Shown here in pieces: positions 12,747 through 24,480 of a stretch of DNA of 64,000 nucleotides (positions are counted from its first letter, which is position 1; the number at the start of each line of letters is the position of its first letter). Source of the stretch: Todiramphus chloris collaris (lineage: Eukaryota; Chordata; Aves; Coraciiformes; Alcedinidae); NCBI GenBank assembly GCA_025345505.1, contig JANVCC010000026.1:993069-1057068 (forward strand). The letters run 5' to 3'. Below the pieces are notes generated by a model, which had not been told where the DNA came from, made no database searches, and saw only the letters and a list, made by a program, of their open reading frames with translations. The position numbers and the translations under genes were made by a program.

Positions 12747-14432
12747 TGCATGGATTTGCATTGATTGCCACCTCCAAGAAGCGAGTGGTGCCAGCTGACT
12801 GTGCCCGGCCACTCTGGGCGCTTCTGTCGCTCACATGGTCACCCGCCTGCCTCTGCTTTGTGCACCATGGGTAAAGGGCTGATCAGCTTCTGTGCAGCAC
12901 ATATGGGACCTACATCTGTAGAACTCTGGTGCTGAACACCATGAGGAACTCTGAATTCACATTGTCCTGTGGTGCATGGGGCGGTTTTTTACATCAGTCT
13001 TCTAGGCACATGGACAGGACTCTACATTTATTTGCACTCAAGCAAATCATAAGTAAGGCAGCAAATGCCCATTCAGTTACATCACCTCCTAACTGTGGCT
13101 AGCTCAGAAGGTCAGCCAGCTGCCTGAGCTGGGTATCCCCTTGTGTTCCCTGCCTGGTCTCAGAGCAGCAGCAAGGGTGTGTGTGGGGTTTATCAGATGT
13201 CCTCCTCAGGCAGGGGATGTTGCAGTCGAGCTACTGGAAACTCCATGCGTGAAACCTTTCTGAACCTGCTTGAAGACGGTCGTACCAGAGCATGCTGGCT
13301 CGCACTCCCCTTCGTACATATTCAATGCAGTGTGCTTGTGTTGGTAAGAGTAACATCTTTGCCTCACTTGGAAGCAAACTTGTCTTTTTCTGTCAATATT
13401 TAGAAGGACTTTTGTATTAAGAGCACAGGTGCAGCTCTTGATCCATGTGTTCAGGGCCAGTACAAGGCCTGAGATCCCACTACATCCCTTAAAACCTGTG
13501 GTGCCCTGCACCATTATATCCAGACTCGCTGGAAGAAACCTCAGTGTTGGAGCTCTAGTACCACAGCCTTCTCCAAGGCAGGAAACTGAGCAGAAAAGGG
13601 CAAGCAAGTGGTTGACTCAATGATTCTGAACCCGTGATGAGGTCTCTCATAGTTTTCAGTGCTTGTGAAATGGTACTTACGGAATCACACACTTAGCAAG
13701 CTGGGAATGAATGCTGTTCCTCACCTAGAGAGCAGAAATGCTTGAAAATATTCAGTGGCACTGACAGAGTTTGAAAAACATGTTGGTAGGTAGGCTGGGA
13801 AAAAATAGAAGACTTGTAAATGGGAGAAATTTTAGTGTTTTAATTTGATTAAAGAAAATGCCTGTGATCCAGCCCTGGAATGATTTTGAGACATGATGAT
13901 CAGTGACATTGCTGTTCGTCTGCATTAGGATCTCATTTTCCCTTGCAGGACAGCAGAAATATGGTTCTCTCAGAGGAGGTTGGCTAGATGTCCTTAGAGC
14001 ACAAAATTAAAACCAAATAGAAAATATAGTGTAGGGATGTGAACTTCGGATTCCTGCCAGATAAGGTTACCAGCCAATACCTCATGGCTGTAATAGAAAC
14101 TGCTTTGTATTTTAAATTAACTTTCAGGCCAAACTGGAGTATTGCCTGCAGTGTGCAGGCACATTTGGTCAGGCTTTATAAACCATTCTTATTGCTGGAT
14201 GCTTAAGTTAAGAGGTAAATAACAATTTTTAATGAATAACTGGGATGTCTCGCATCAAGAGACAAAGACTGTAACTGTCTAGAAAAGAAGAGAAATGAAT
14301 CTTGTTCTGTATCTTAACTAATGAGTTAAGTGGTGTTCACGAGAGCTGAAGGAGGTTGAGGAGCTGTTTTTCTAGTGGGCCTGGTGAACAGAGTTCCCTC
14401 CGTTAACTGTGTTTTTCTCTCTCTTTTGACAG
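12747..14432. other. Unique non-coding sequence
   Basis: No gene recognised. A strong acceptor-like site (TCATTTTCCCTTGCAG) ends at 13948, but no convincing donor follows within a normal exon length. The longest open frame (13206-13607, minus strand, 133 codons) was not recognised as any protein. Confidence 0.5.
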
Positions 14433-14593
14433 GCACTTTCCTGCATGCTGAGCACAGCCCAGACCTTTGTGACTGGCCTGTTTACTGAGATGAAGAAAAA
14501 GAACCTTTCTGGTGGGTCTTTTAGAGATTCTGCCGTCAGAGGTGTTTCTGCTATCACCACACGGGCTTGAAGCTGCTGTTGACTTCAGTAAAG
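14433..14593 (+). other. Candidate internal exon, possibly non-coding RNA exon
   Basis: A 161-bp segment bounded by strong splice signals: acceptor GTTTTTCTCTCTCTTTTGACAG ending at 14432 and donor AAAG|GTAAGAC starting at 14594. Only one frame stays open for any length, and it hits a TGA about 20 nt before the donor. The segment is therefore better as an untranslated or long non-coding RNA exon than as an internal coding exon. A second acceptor/donor pair (about 14657-14688, 32 bp) lies just downstream. Expression evidence would be needed to call it. Confidence 0.25.
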
Positions 14594-17500
14594 GTAAGAC
14601 TTGAGATTTGTTGCTTTCATGAGAACAAATTGGACATGTCCTTACATTTGCCACAGAGAACGACGGGGATTGGCAGCAGCAAGATATGGTAAGAAATCAG
14701 CACAAACATTGAGATGTTTATTGAAACAAGATGAGAATGCTTCACGCGCTTTGTGACGAGTCACAAAGATCGTAGTCGTGGCCAAGCTGAATTTCCCCTT
14801 GCTTGGACAGCTGAGTTGGCAGAACATGCCCTGGCATCAAAGTGTGTTCATTTCCAGCCTTGTTGTACCAGCAGGGAGGCTGTTGAACGTAGAGGACACG
14901 TGCTGTATGTTGGTGGGACAGCTTTGCTAAGCTGCTGTGCTCAAACCACGGCAATGAATTGTCACGTGTCCGCTGCAGTGCCAGGTGTCAGCACAGGACC
15001 CAGGGTGGGTAGGTGTCACGGTGTCTGAAAGCTCTGTGTGTTTTGGAGGACAGGAGAGAGGTTTGAGATCGTGTCGGCCTTTACTTCCCTAAAGTGCTGG
15101 ACTTGACTGCCACACTCATTATACTTCTATTTCAGAAGAGGGAGGAATACCACGAATACAGCAGTAAAGTTAATTAGCACAGACTGTAAATGTTTACTTG
15201 TTTTTTAATAGCAGCAAATGCATTATAGATGACTCCCATGTTCAGCTATTGTGAGACCCCGCTGCTCGGGTAATTTGTAACGTCGCTTTTCTTACGATGG
15301 CTGTTGGTATTGCAAAAGCAAAGATGTGAATTTGGTGCTGATTGTGAAATAACTGGCCCTGTAAAGTGTAATAAACCTGCTAAACTCTTAACTAGGACTT
15401 GCCACGTGAAGAAGATTGAAACTTAATGTGTGTATTGGTGGTTCTTTATTTACTTCTAGAAACCTGCTTTTGTAGGCAGCTGGAATAGCATGTTTTTCTG
15501 AAGTGTGGATTCACTGCATCTAAGCTCCAAGTACATTATGATAATTCTTGGCTTTTGAAGTAAATGTAGGAAATAGCATTTTAAGTTTTATCTGTTCAAT
15601 TGAATGCAACTTCACAGATGCTTATGAAAAATTGATAGCAGAATTTAATTAAATTTTGAGAAAGTTACAGACTTACTGTGAAATTTTTGGTGGCAAGTAC
15701 TGTTTATATAGCGTTGAAAATGTACCTAGTAGTGTTCCAAAGTGAGTATTTGTCAGTGTTTGAGCTAAAATAACGAAATCTACTTTAATTTCCCCCTTCT
15801 CTTTAGGCTGTTCTGTGTGGCTGTTCTTACTTCAGAAGAAGTGTATCCTAATTATCAGGACCTCTTGTTAGTTATATTTTATGGATCACTTACACAGAAA
15901 GGAAACGAGTTTGTATTGAAACAGCACCACATGTGAAGGAAGAGCTGCTTTATAGTCCTGCTTCATGCAGGACACACATTGTGTACTGAACCGATTCCCC
16001 TTTACCTGAAGGAGGAAAGCTGAACAGAGTCAGCATTAAGACAGATATTTAATAACGAGGAGAATCAGTGAGGTGCAATTTCTGCTTGGAGGTGATTTCC
16101 TTGGAGAAGTCCAGTTTAGAGAAAGATTAAGAGGGTTGAGAGCAAGTTTGGATTTCTGGAGTCAGAACCTTCAGAAAAGACAGAAAGAAAAGCAGTCTGC
16201 AGAGGGCTGGGTGGGGGGTGGTATGTGTGATAGGCAGACAGAAAAGTTACACCTACCTGACTCACTTCACCCTAGAAAATGGAGTCTTTGCCATCTCACA
16301 CTTGTCTTTTTGCCTTCAGTTTTATGTAAGTTTTGCCCTTGGATATTACGAGAGCGAAATCTCCACTTTTAATACCTTAATCAATGCTGTCTTGTTTTCT
16401 GCAACTCCAGTCTTTTCATAGGCTTTCCAGTCTTGACTGATGGTCAAACTTTATTGAATCACTTAAATTGATTAAGGTTTTTCCAATTTTGCAACATCAT
16501 CTCTCCTGCAATGAATCCAGTGACCTAAGCATCTTCTCAGTGTTATTTCTGTCTCAGGAAGGGCCATTTGGAAGATTTTCCAGCTGTTGATACGCTGGAG
16601 TCTGTCTTGGCAGTATTTTCATGAAGAAGCAAAACTGTTATGAAAAGCACTGTGTTTTTTGAGAACAAGAGGGCCACCTTACATGCAGTCTTAGCTGGCT
16701 GTTGGAGACACCAAAGTGTCACCATAAGGGCTAGATGTGATTTGCTTGTACAACAAGAAGAGCTCAACTTCTGGAAAGATTTATCTTTGGTATGAAAGTC
16801 AGAGCATCTACCACACATGTCTCAGGATATTCTCTGCATCGAGCACGCATTTCCCGAGGATTGCTGTGATTCTATGGTTTCTGAGCCAACATGTTACTGT
16901 TTTTAGTAAGTGTGTTTCTAGTAGTTTAATTCTAAGGGTTCAGATATATAGATTTAAGATGTTGAATCATGATACAAATTTACAACACTCAGTTTTAAAT
17001 AATAGCCCAGTGCCATTCCACAGTGTGTTATTACCTGCATTTAAGCTTAGAAAAGCAAATATTTGGCATAGATGGCAAGAATAATTATGAGCCTATTGTT
17101 ATTAAAATGCCTTAGTATAGTTTCAGAGGGGATTTCCCCTTCACGTGTAGGTGTGGTTGTACTTTTCCAAGTATGATAAAGACAGCAACGAGAGCTGAAA
17201 TATTTTTAGCACTGTTATAGAGGGGGGATATATTAGGAAAACCAGGAGTGTGCGTGCCAGATTCTTTTACAGGGAACCTTCTAGTACAAGTGCTCATTAA
17301 CCCATGAAAGCACTCACGGATTTGCTCCCTTTGAAAAAAGGTGATGCTACTTCTGGTCTCCCTGAGTTTCTATCCACTTCTGCAGGGTTTCTTGCTTGCT
17401 TGTGCCCGAGGATGGTGAATTCTCCCTTTCCCAGTGCAGATGGCCTGGGGGTGTTTCTTTCCCAGCAACTCTTGGCTCACATATGGTGCCTGGAGCCTCG

Positions 17501-20500
17501 GGGCAGCCTGGCCCAAGAGTCGTTCTTTGGCTCGGGTTTGAGATCAGTATTGCTGTGAGTTCAGATGAAGGAGGAGCGTAGTGAAAAGTGCAGCCCGTGA
17601 TTTCTGGAGCACCTGAGAGTTGGAGACTTGCACCTATACAAGGATTTAATTTGTGTCTTATTTCTGTGGTTTTTATTTGAAATGAGTAAAGCTTAAGCGT
17701 AGCGTTGAAGAAACGGAGCGCTGAATTAGCAGTGCCCTGCTGAGCAGGTGATGGGCGAACCCCCTGGATAGCAGATGAGAAGGGAAGTACTTTCTGCCTT
17801 CAGTAGTAGAAAGTTTTATCTCCTGTTTGAAAACTCTATAGACACATCCATCAAGCAGTCTGACAGGGAAATTAAATTGGGTTACAGCGCTGCGAGAAGT
17901 CCAGATTATGTTCCTGCTGAGCAGTAACAAATCGTGGTGAACTTTACAAAAAGTTTCTTTCTGTTTTTCACAAAATAATGCAGTATAGAGCTAGTCAGTG
18001 GTCCCAGGGGACGCTGCGGAAACTTCTGGAAAAGCTTGGCCTTCATAAGGGAAGGAAATGCTCGCTGTGTCTTTCCTTCCCTGCAGAACCGCCTGTGTTC
18101 TTCTCTCCTTTCAGCGCACACCAAACCAGCACGAGGTACAATTTGCTTCATTTACTGCAAAAAGAAAAAAGGTAAATGGTTTTCCTGATCGCAAGGTAAT
18201 AGACTCATACCCTGGTCGTGGGGGGTCACCACTGACTTCTGCTGAGTGTGGGCAGAGGCTGTTCTGCTGCACCTCTCAATGGAACCTGCTGCGATTTTAC
18301 CCCAGTAATCAAATAAAGACTGTTTTAGCATTCTCCCGTCATGTATGCATTTCATCTGGCCCAGCATTTCAGCAGCCTTTCTTACATGTCATTCACTGTG
18401 AGACGAGCTCTTGCACGCAGCTAGAACCCCAGTGCTTTTGCACTCAGCAACGTTCAGATCTAGAACCGCGGCCCATCTTTGCTTCTTGGCATTCCATCCC
18501 AACTCCGAATACTCTCCAACTTTTGAAGCAACTTCAGACCCATTTCTAGGAGAAGCCGTGAATGCTTGAGAACAAGTCTGGAGTTGTTTTCTAGCCGTGT
18601 GAACTTTAGCCAGCCGTTCCGTTATCGTCAGCATTGGGTTTTCAACAGAATCTGAAACAGGGAAGCGTTTCTGGCATTGGGTTTCTTTGCATCCTTCTGA
18701 AAACCTCTGCACTCATCTGAAAAATGAACGTTGTTCATATATTTCTATATGCCTAGGTAGGATGATTTAAGTAAAACCTTCAGTATGTGAGATCTTAGGT
18801 GTTTTAAGAAAATAGAACAGATTCCTTCTGTTAATTCTTAATTGTCTCTTTCAGAACAGTTGAATTTATCTCCACAGCCTAGACTGTTTTTGAATAATAC
18901 CCATCCTTTCCTAGAGTCAAAGGGAAAATAACAAAGGGAGTGAAATTCCCTCCCATTTGGATGTTTCTCTTGCAGTATGAGCATTAAAAACCATTGGTCT
19001 CCAGCTGCCTTGTTTCTCTGGAAGTTAAGCTAGCTTTTAAAAATAGATACAATGGATGCAACTGAGAGATAAAGGAGAAAGTTTCTTAGAGAAGGAAGGC
19101 TAACGTTGTTTAATGAAGTGTGGTGCTCTGAGCTGTTTTAAAAGCCTCCTTCTTCCTCAGTGAGCAATAGGAGTAAAATGTTTCTCTTACGGGCTTCTGC
19201 TTTGCACGTTGCACTCTTGTCTAGAGGGACTCCAAACCTCAGTAAACCTCAGCTCACAAGAGCTGCAAGCACGAGGAATCTCATCCCTTTTCTGGAGCAG
19301 CTTAGAGGACGATTGTTTATTTAACAAGCTGGTGCCCTGATTTTGCTACTGACACGCTTTGACAGAAGTCCCCTCACAAGCATTTAGAGGTGCAAAAAGG
19401 AAGAAATTCGGAAAGAAAGGCACGAGTCTGCATGCAAAGCCACAGAGGTCTGCTGACCCCAGGTGCTATCAGCGTTTTGGAACTGTATTTAAAATTGCAG
19501 AGCTAGAATGATCTCAGAGAGCAGTCATCATGTTCTGATGTAATCAAACCAAGTGAGATCTTCCCATCAGTTGCTGGTTGCTTGAGTTATTATGTACAGG
19601 AACTTAGTCTGGGGAAGGGGAAATCACAGCTATGGACAGACCCAGAAGAGTACTAAAAAAAATCCTAATAGCTTCAAGTGCAATTTAAATAGCACACAGG
19701 CCTTGTGCCAGCTTCTAAAAGGTGAATGTGTGTTATCCTGAGACATCAAGATGGGTGAGTGGCTGAATTTGGGAATTGCCTCTTTGACGCTGTGCATAGT
19801 CTTTTGTAGATTTGATTTTTTTTTTTTCCACTGAGTAAGGGATTCTCCCTCATGTTTGCATTTGTAATTACATTCTGTTTGACCTGCTAACTAATGCACA
19901 CAGCAAATCTTCAATTTTCAATACTTGGTGACTAAAGATGAAAATGGGTCTTGGAGAGTAACTGCAAAATGAGCTTTAAATTATAATTAGAAATCATCTT
20001 ATCGAGACTACATTTCACATTGTGTAGTTATGGGGCTGATATTTTCTGAATTGGTCACACTAGATTACTTTATAGTACTTTGTGATTGGGAGGGGGCATG
20101 GATTTTTTTTGAACAATTTATTTTGCACAGCAGGGTGACTTAAATTAGCGTGACTGACATCCTCCTAATGTGCTTAAAAATCTTTGGAACAATTGATCTG
20201 AAACTTGAGCATTTTCATTCTGATTGGATCAAAGCGCCAGGAAGCGGTTGGGCACATTGGGTAGGGAAGTGTATTCACATAGCTGCATCTCTTAAATCCT
20301 CATCAAAGATGTATCTAGGCTTGTCTGTAAACCTAAGAGTGTGAACATTGCTGAACCAAAAGGCAAAACTCTGTCCCAGAGGAAACTGTGGCACCTCACA
20401 GGAACAAAACTGAGTCCAGGGCTTTACCTGCTGCGTAAATTTACAAATTGCAGGTGCTTAAATGTTTGAGAGAAATGTATGTAAAAGGGATGAGGAGAAA

Positions 20501-20734
20501 ATTATTGCCCTGGTTGACATTCTCCCAGAGGAAAGATGTTGCCTATATAAGAATCTCAGTCACTAATTTGACTTCCTTAGTGCATTTTGTCTAAAAATTG
20601 TGCTTATACATCTCCAAGCACCTGTAGCGCAGGCATTGTGGAAGGAAGAATTGGAAATTAGCAGCCAGCAATCAAAACATCAATCCGGCAAAGGAGGGAA
20701 TAATCTATGTGGGCAGTCATGTCCTTCATGCCGC
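14594..20734. other. Unique non-coding sequence
   Basis: No gene or transposon recognised in this AT-leaning stretch. A very good acceptor-like polypyrimidine signal (TTTCCCCCTTCTCTTTAG) ends at 15806, with only weak donors after it. The longest open frame (18058-18549, plus strand, 163 codons) has no recognised domain. A possible G-rich quadruplex-like stretch is at about 16205-16221. Confidence 0.5.
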
Positions 20735-20895
20735 CAAGTGCGCAGCGGTGCTGAGAGCTGGTGCGTCCCCGGGATGGCACGCGGCCGGGCTCGGATTAGC
20801 ACCTGCAGGGCAAACTGCCCGGGAGGATTTCACACTTGGGTAAATGAACGGGTCCTGAACTCCCGAAGTCGGAACTGTCCTCTGGCTGTGCGGCA
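20735..20895. other. Small CpG-dense patch
   Basis: CpG dinucleotides are markedly frequent here compared with the surrounding sequence, for example in GTGCGTCCCCGGGATGGCAC and GCGGCCGGGCTCGG. The patch is much shorter than a typical promoter CpG island. It could be an unmethylated regulatory element or a remnant of a GC-rich insertion. No TATA box or start codon context supports a promoter call. Confidence 0.4.
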
Positions 20896-22240
20896 GTGTT
20901 TGTGGCCTGGTGCTTTGTAAAGGTACTGTCATGAGGCAATAGTTGGGGATGCTGAGTGGAAGTGCCCGCCTGCACCGTGGGGAAACCCCTGTGTGCACAG
21001 ACGTGGGCAGGCTCAGGTGAAGTCACTGGGCCTTCCATTTATCTGGCAGAGAGGTGAAAGGGTCAGGCTTCTGGTCTAGCAGTTGGTTGTTTGTGGTGAA
21101 AATTCTTTTAGACTGTTTGTTATTAGACTTGTTCAGCAGCATTTCCTTTAGGAGCTTGCATCCAAAGGCTTGAAGATGCAGCGTTTTGGAACTCCATAAG
21201 AATATACAAGAACTACTCCATTACTCTCTGGTTGTACTTGCTTTGCCTCAGAGATGTCATTAGAGCTTTTAAAATTAGGAATAGATCATCACTGTGAAGA
21301 GATTTCCTAGACAATAAGCAAATACAGCTGCATGTGGAATGCTTCAAGTAAGATAACTATTTCAGCTGAAAGGTTTTCTGGTGACAGCGTGCGTTCCTCT
21401 GTGGAAGCAATACCTCAGCCTTGCACCTTTTGCAGTGACCCTCAGGATATCGGTATGGCAGCACTACAGAAAGGTACAGTCTGCTCCCCTTGATCTGCCT
21501 TCCTTGCCCATTTGTCCCCTAAAACAATGTGGATTGAAGGGGAAGTCATGTTAGCAAAGCTCTGCGGGGTGACTGAGCCTGTGCACGTCCTTTGGTACCC
21601 CCACGATATGTTGTGAGGTTGCTCAGTCGGCTGAGAACTGAGGTCTGGAGTCCAGTTGGTATTTAGCGCAAATGATGTCATCATACGTGCAGGGTGCACG
21701 TACCCATCAGGGCTCGAGCTGATGCTAACCCCCTATGGGTGTGCAGTTTGTTGCACCTTGCGTTAAGCTTGTGCGCTGGTAGTTTCACTAATGACGTATT
21801 TTCCATCGCTAATGATGTATATAATAAAGATCTATATTGCATTCTGGTTTAAAACATTTAGCAGCTATGTAAGGCTATGAGTTTCCTAAAGATCTGGAGA
21901 TAGGTCTGCGAACGCAGTTTTTGTGACGTCATTCAGTGAGATTCTTACCAGCTAATTCTCCATTTGTTCCAGAAACTGGAGAATAACTCTTCTTGGTATG
22001 TCTGGATCAGGTGTTGTGGAGCACAGGTTATGGGATAAGAGGGGGACAAAGCAGGAGGCAGATTTTAAAGAAAGGCAGAGAGAAGCATGATGGCAGAGGA
22101 TTGTGCGGTGAAGCATCATGGCTAACGGGAGAGTTTGGATAAACTTTGTTAAAAAGATAAAAATGAAGCTAAAGCTGGAACCATTTGCCTGAAGGAAGGT
22201 GCTGCCTGTGTGCAGTGTGAAGTGCTGGCAAGTTATGCAG
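20896..22240. other. Unique non-coding sequence
   Basis: No gene or repeat recognised up to the CR1 copy at 22241. Open frames are short. Confidence 0.55.
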
Positions 22241-22487
22241 GAATCATAGAATGGTAGGGGTTGGAAGGGACCTCTGGAGAGCATAGAGTCCAACCCCCCT
22301 GCCAGAGCAGGGTCACCCAGGGCCGGATACACAGGAACAGAGCCAGGTGGGGCTTGAAAGTCTCCAGAGAAGGAGACTCCACAACCTCTCTGGGCAGCCT
22401 GTTCCAGGCTCTGTCACTCTCACAGTGAAGAAGCTTTTCATCATGTTGAGGTGGAACTCCCTGTGTTTCAGCTTGCATGGGCAATAG
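22241..22487 (-). mobile_element. CR1 LINE, 5'-truncated copy
   Basis: A reverse-strand CR1 copy. On the plus strand it begins with the inverted tail GAATCATAGAATGG and GGTTGGAAGGGACCTC, continues through the inverted ORF2 end (complement of the [16 protein letters not shown] segment) and fades after GATGAAAAGCTT. The reading frame of the last ORF2 codons is largely preserved on the minus strand, but the copy carries only the 3' end of the element. Its tail type matches the copies at 40.2, 54.1, 57.6 and 58.3 kb. Confidence 0.93.
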
Positions 22488-24199
22488 TTGCTAGTTCATA
22501 GTAAGGAGCAGTAGCAATGGCGATGTCACTGTTGTGCGGCACTCACCTGCCCTCAGGCACCAAACAAGACCATCCAAAGACCGTCTCTCACCACAAGCAT
22601 TTTCACATCCTCCACACATGAGCTCAGTCCCTCTGCTTCAGCTGCAGTCACTGATTTTGGCCTCTCTCCTTCTCACAGGCTCCGAAGGCAGTGCTAACCA
22701 GGAGGTAGGGCAGGGCTGCCACGCCTGGTGTCTGGAAAGGAATGCAAAACCCACACTGCATGGCTTCATACTGGAATTGCCTCAGTTTCAAAGAGGACCC
22801 AGATGCTGCCTTGAAGCCAAAAGCCACTTTAAAGGCCACAAATGGGCTGGCTTCAAACTGGATCCCAGCCCCAGCCATGCGATTCCCTGGAGGTGAGCCC
22901 GGGGGCCGCAGCGATTGTAGTGCCTGAGTACCGAGGGCAGTGGCCGGAGAGCTGCATGTGCACCCGCGTTCCAGGGGTTGGGGCTTTTGTTCCTCTCAGT
23001 CTGCATGTGGCGGGTAGTTGTGTCTTTTCCCCTACTGCTTCTCAGCTTATGGGGGATCTTTTTTTTTTCTTTCTTTTGAGATTTGCGTGGTAAAGATTCC
23101 TGTTTTGCGACATTGATGGTTGTTGCAGAGAGTGAGGTCTCTTGAGCTAGTTCCTATAAAGAAAATAGGCACTGGACTGCTGGGTTAGCCATGTAAATCC
23201 ACCACACCGGCCCCTAAAGTCCTGCCCGGCTTTTGTCTGGTCCTGAAGCCGCTGCTTTTCATAGCACCTGCTTTTTCACAAGCGAAGTCACAGTACGTGT
23301 GTGCACGATCCGGGGTTTGAGGGATGGCCTTTGCCCCTTTCAGCTCCAGAGCCTGACCCAGGAGCTCTATCTGCAGCGTACTGTGGGGTACCCGGTAGCC
23401 TAACGGTGACCTCTTTGTCAGGCGGCCTGGTGTTTAGTGCATGTCCTGTTTCACAATGGATAGAGCAGCTCAGCTGGCCAATAAAGAGAAAACAATCCAA
23501 CCTTTCCACAGTTTTACAAAATCATCTCTTGATGTGTATAAAATTTGACATCTAACGAAGCAATGCTGAATCATGTGGATACGCTGCAGGCTGCGATGGA
23601 TCGGGACTGGAATGCTGACAGCTCTGAGGCGTTTTTTAAGAGTTGGTAACAGTTCAAATCTCATCAGCTTCTGAGATTTCATCTGTTTCTTTGGGAGGGT
23701 GGGATAAATGTCTCTGGACATGATGCCAAGATTGAATCTTTAAGAAGACTTGGATGAAAATTCCTTTCTTCTTCTGACCCTATCCCTTCTCACCCATTGC
23801 GATATTATTCAAATTGAATTTCAGGGCTCGTGAGCTAGAGTTTCTGCAGTGGTCGGCAGAAGTGTCTTTCTATCTGATTACCCTTGAGGTCAGGAGCACG
23901 TAATATATTCAGGGGTGTTTCTAATCGAACGAAGCTCAGAATATGCGCGGGCTGTAGACAGCAGCTGGCCCCAGCAGAGCCTAACAGATTTGCTGAGAAC
24001 CTGCAAAGATCTTGGCAGGATGTCAACAAAGATACTGCAGGGTTGCTAGATGCCAGGAAAACGAGATCTTTGGTTTGCGGCAAGGAAAATGGTATTTAGG
24101 GAGGATGGGATGTAATAAATGACGATAATAGCAATGCAAACAAGTTTCATCCAAAAGTATTAGAGGCTGTGGTTATAGTGGGAATGTTGTATACTCCTT
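22488..24199. other. Unique non-coding sequence with one exon-like segment
   Basis: No gene was recognised. An exon-like segment at 22786-22892 (plus strand) is bounded by an acceptor GGAATTGCCTCAG and a donor GGAG|GTGAGC, and is open in more than one frame, which weakens it as a coding call. A pyrimidine run lies at about 23059-23077. The remainder is unremarkable. Confidence 0.45.
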
Positions 24200-24480
24200 T
24201 TGTTAGATGAAGAAGCTGAAGTAGAAGCAGGTGGAAAAAAAAAGGTGGTGGCAGAGTATTATCAGAGGCAGGAAAAAAAGTAACTTGATTCTGTGTAGGA
24301 ACTGCTTTTTGAAGAAGTGGAGGATGAAGGGAACAAAAAACAATGGTGGGGTAGGGGCTTAGCTGGCTTAGAACAATAGGAAAGAGAAGAGCGGAAGCTG
24401 AGTGGATAAAATAGAGATGTTTGTGGAGAGCAAGATGATAGAAGATTTTGCAAGGGCCTTGCTGTCTTCCTGGGGTAGAA
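24200..24480. repeat. Purine-rich strand-asymmetric tract
   Basis: For about 280 bp the plus strand is dominated by A and G, for instance in GATGAAGAAGCTGAAGTAG and GAAGAAGTGGAGGATGAAGG. The minus strand therefore shows a low-complexity open frame rich in Ser, Leu and Pro that should not be read as a gene. This is a degenerate polypurine stretch. Confidence 0.6.

Noticed and set aside
12885-12905. U6 snRNA-like start (CTTCTGTGCAGCACATAT)
   Set aside because: Only about 17 bases resemble the U6 5' end and nothing downstream matches U6, so it is a chance match.
18058-18549. Plus-strand 163-codon frame
   Set aside because: Length is compatible with chance in 64 kb; no domain, codon or splice evidence.
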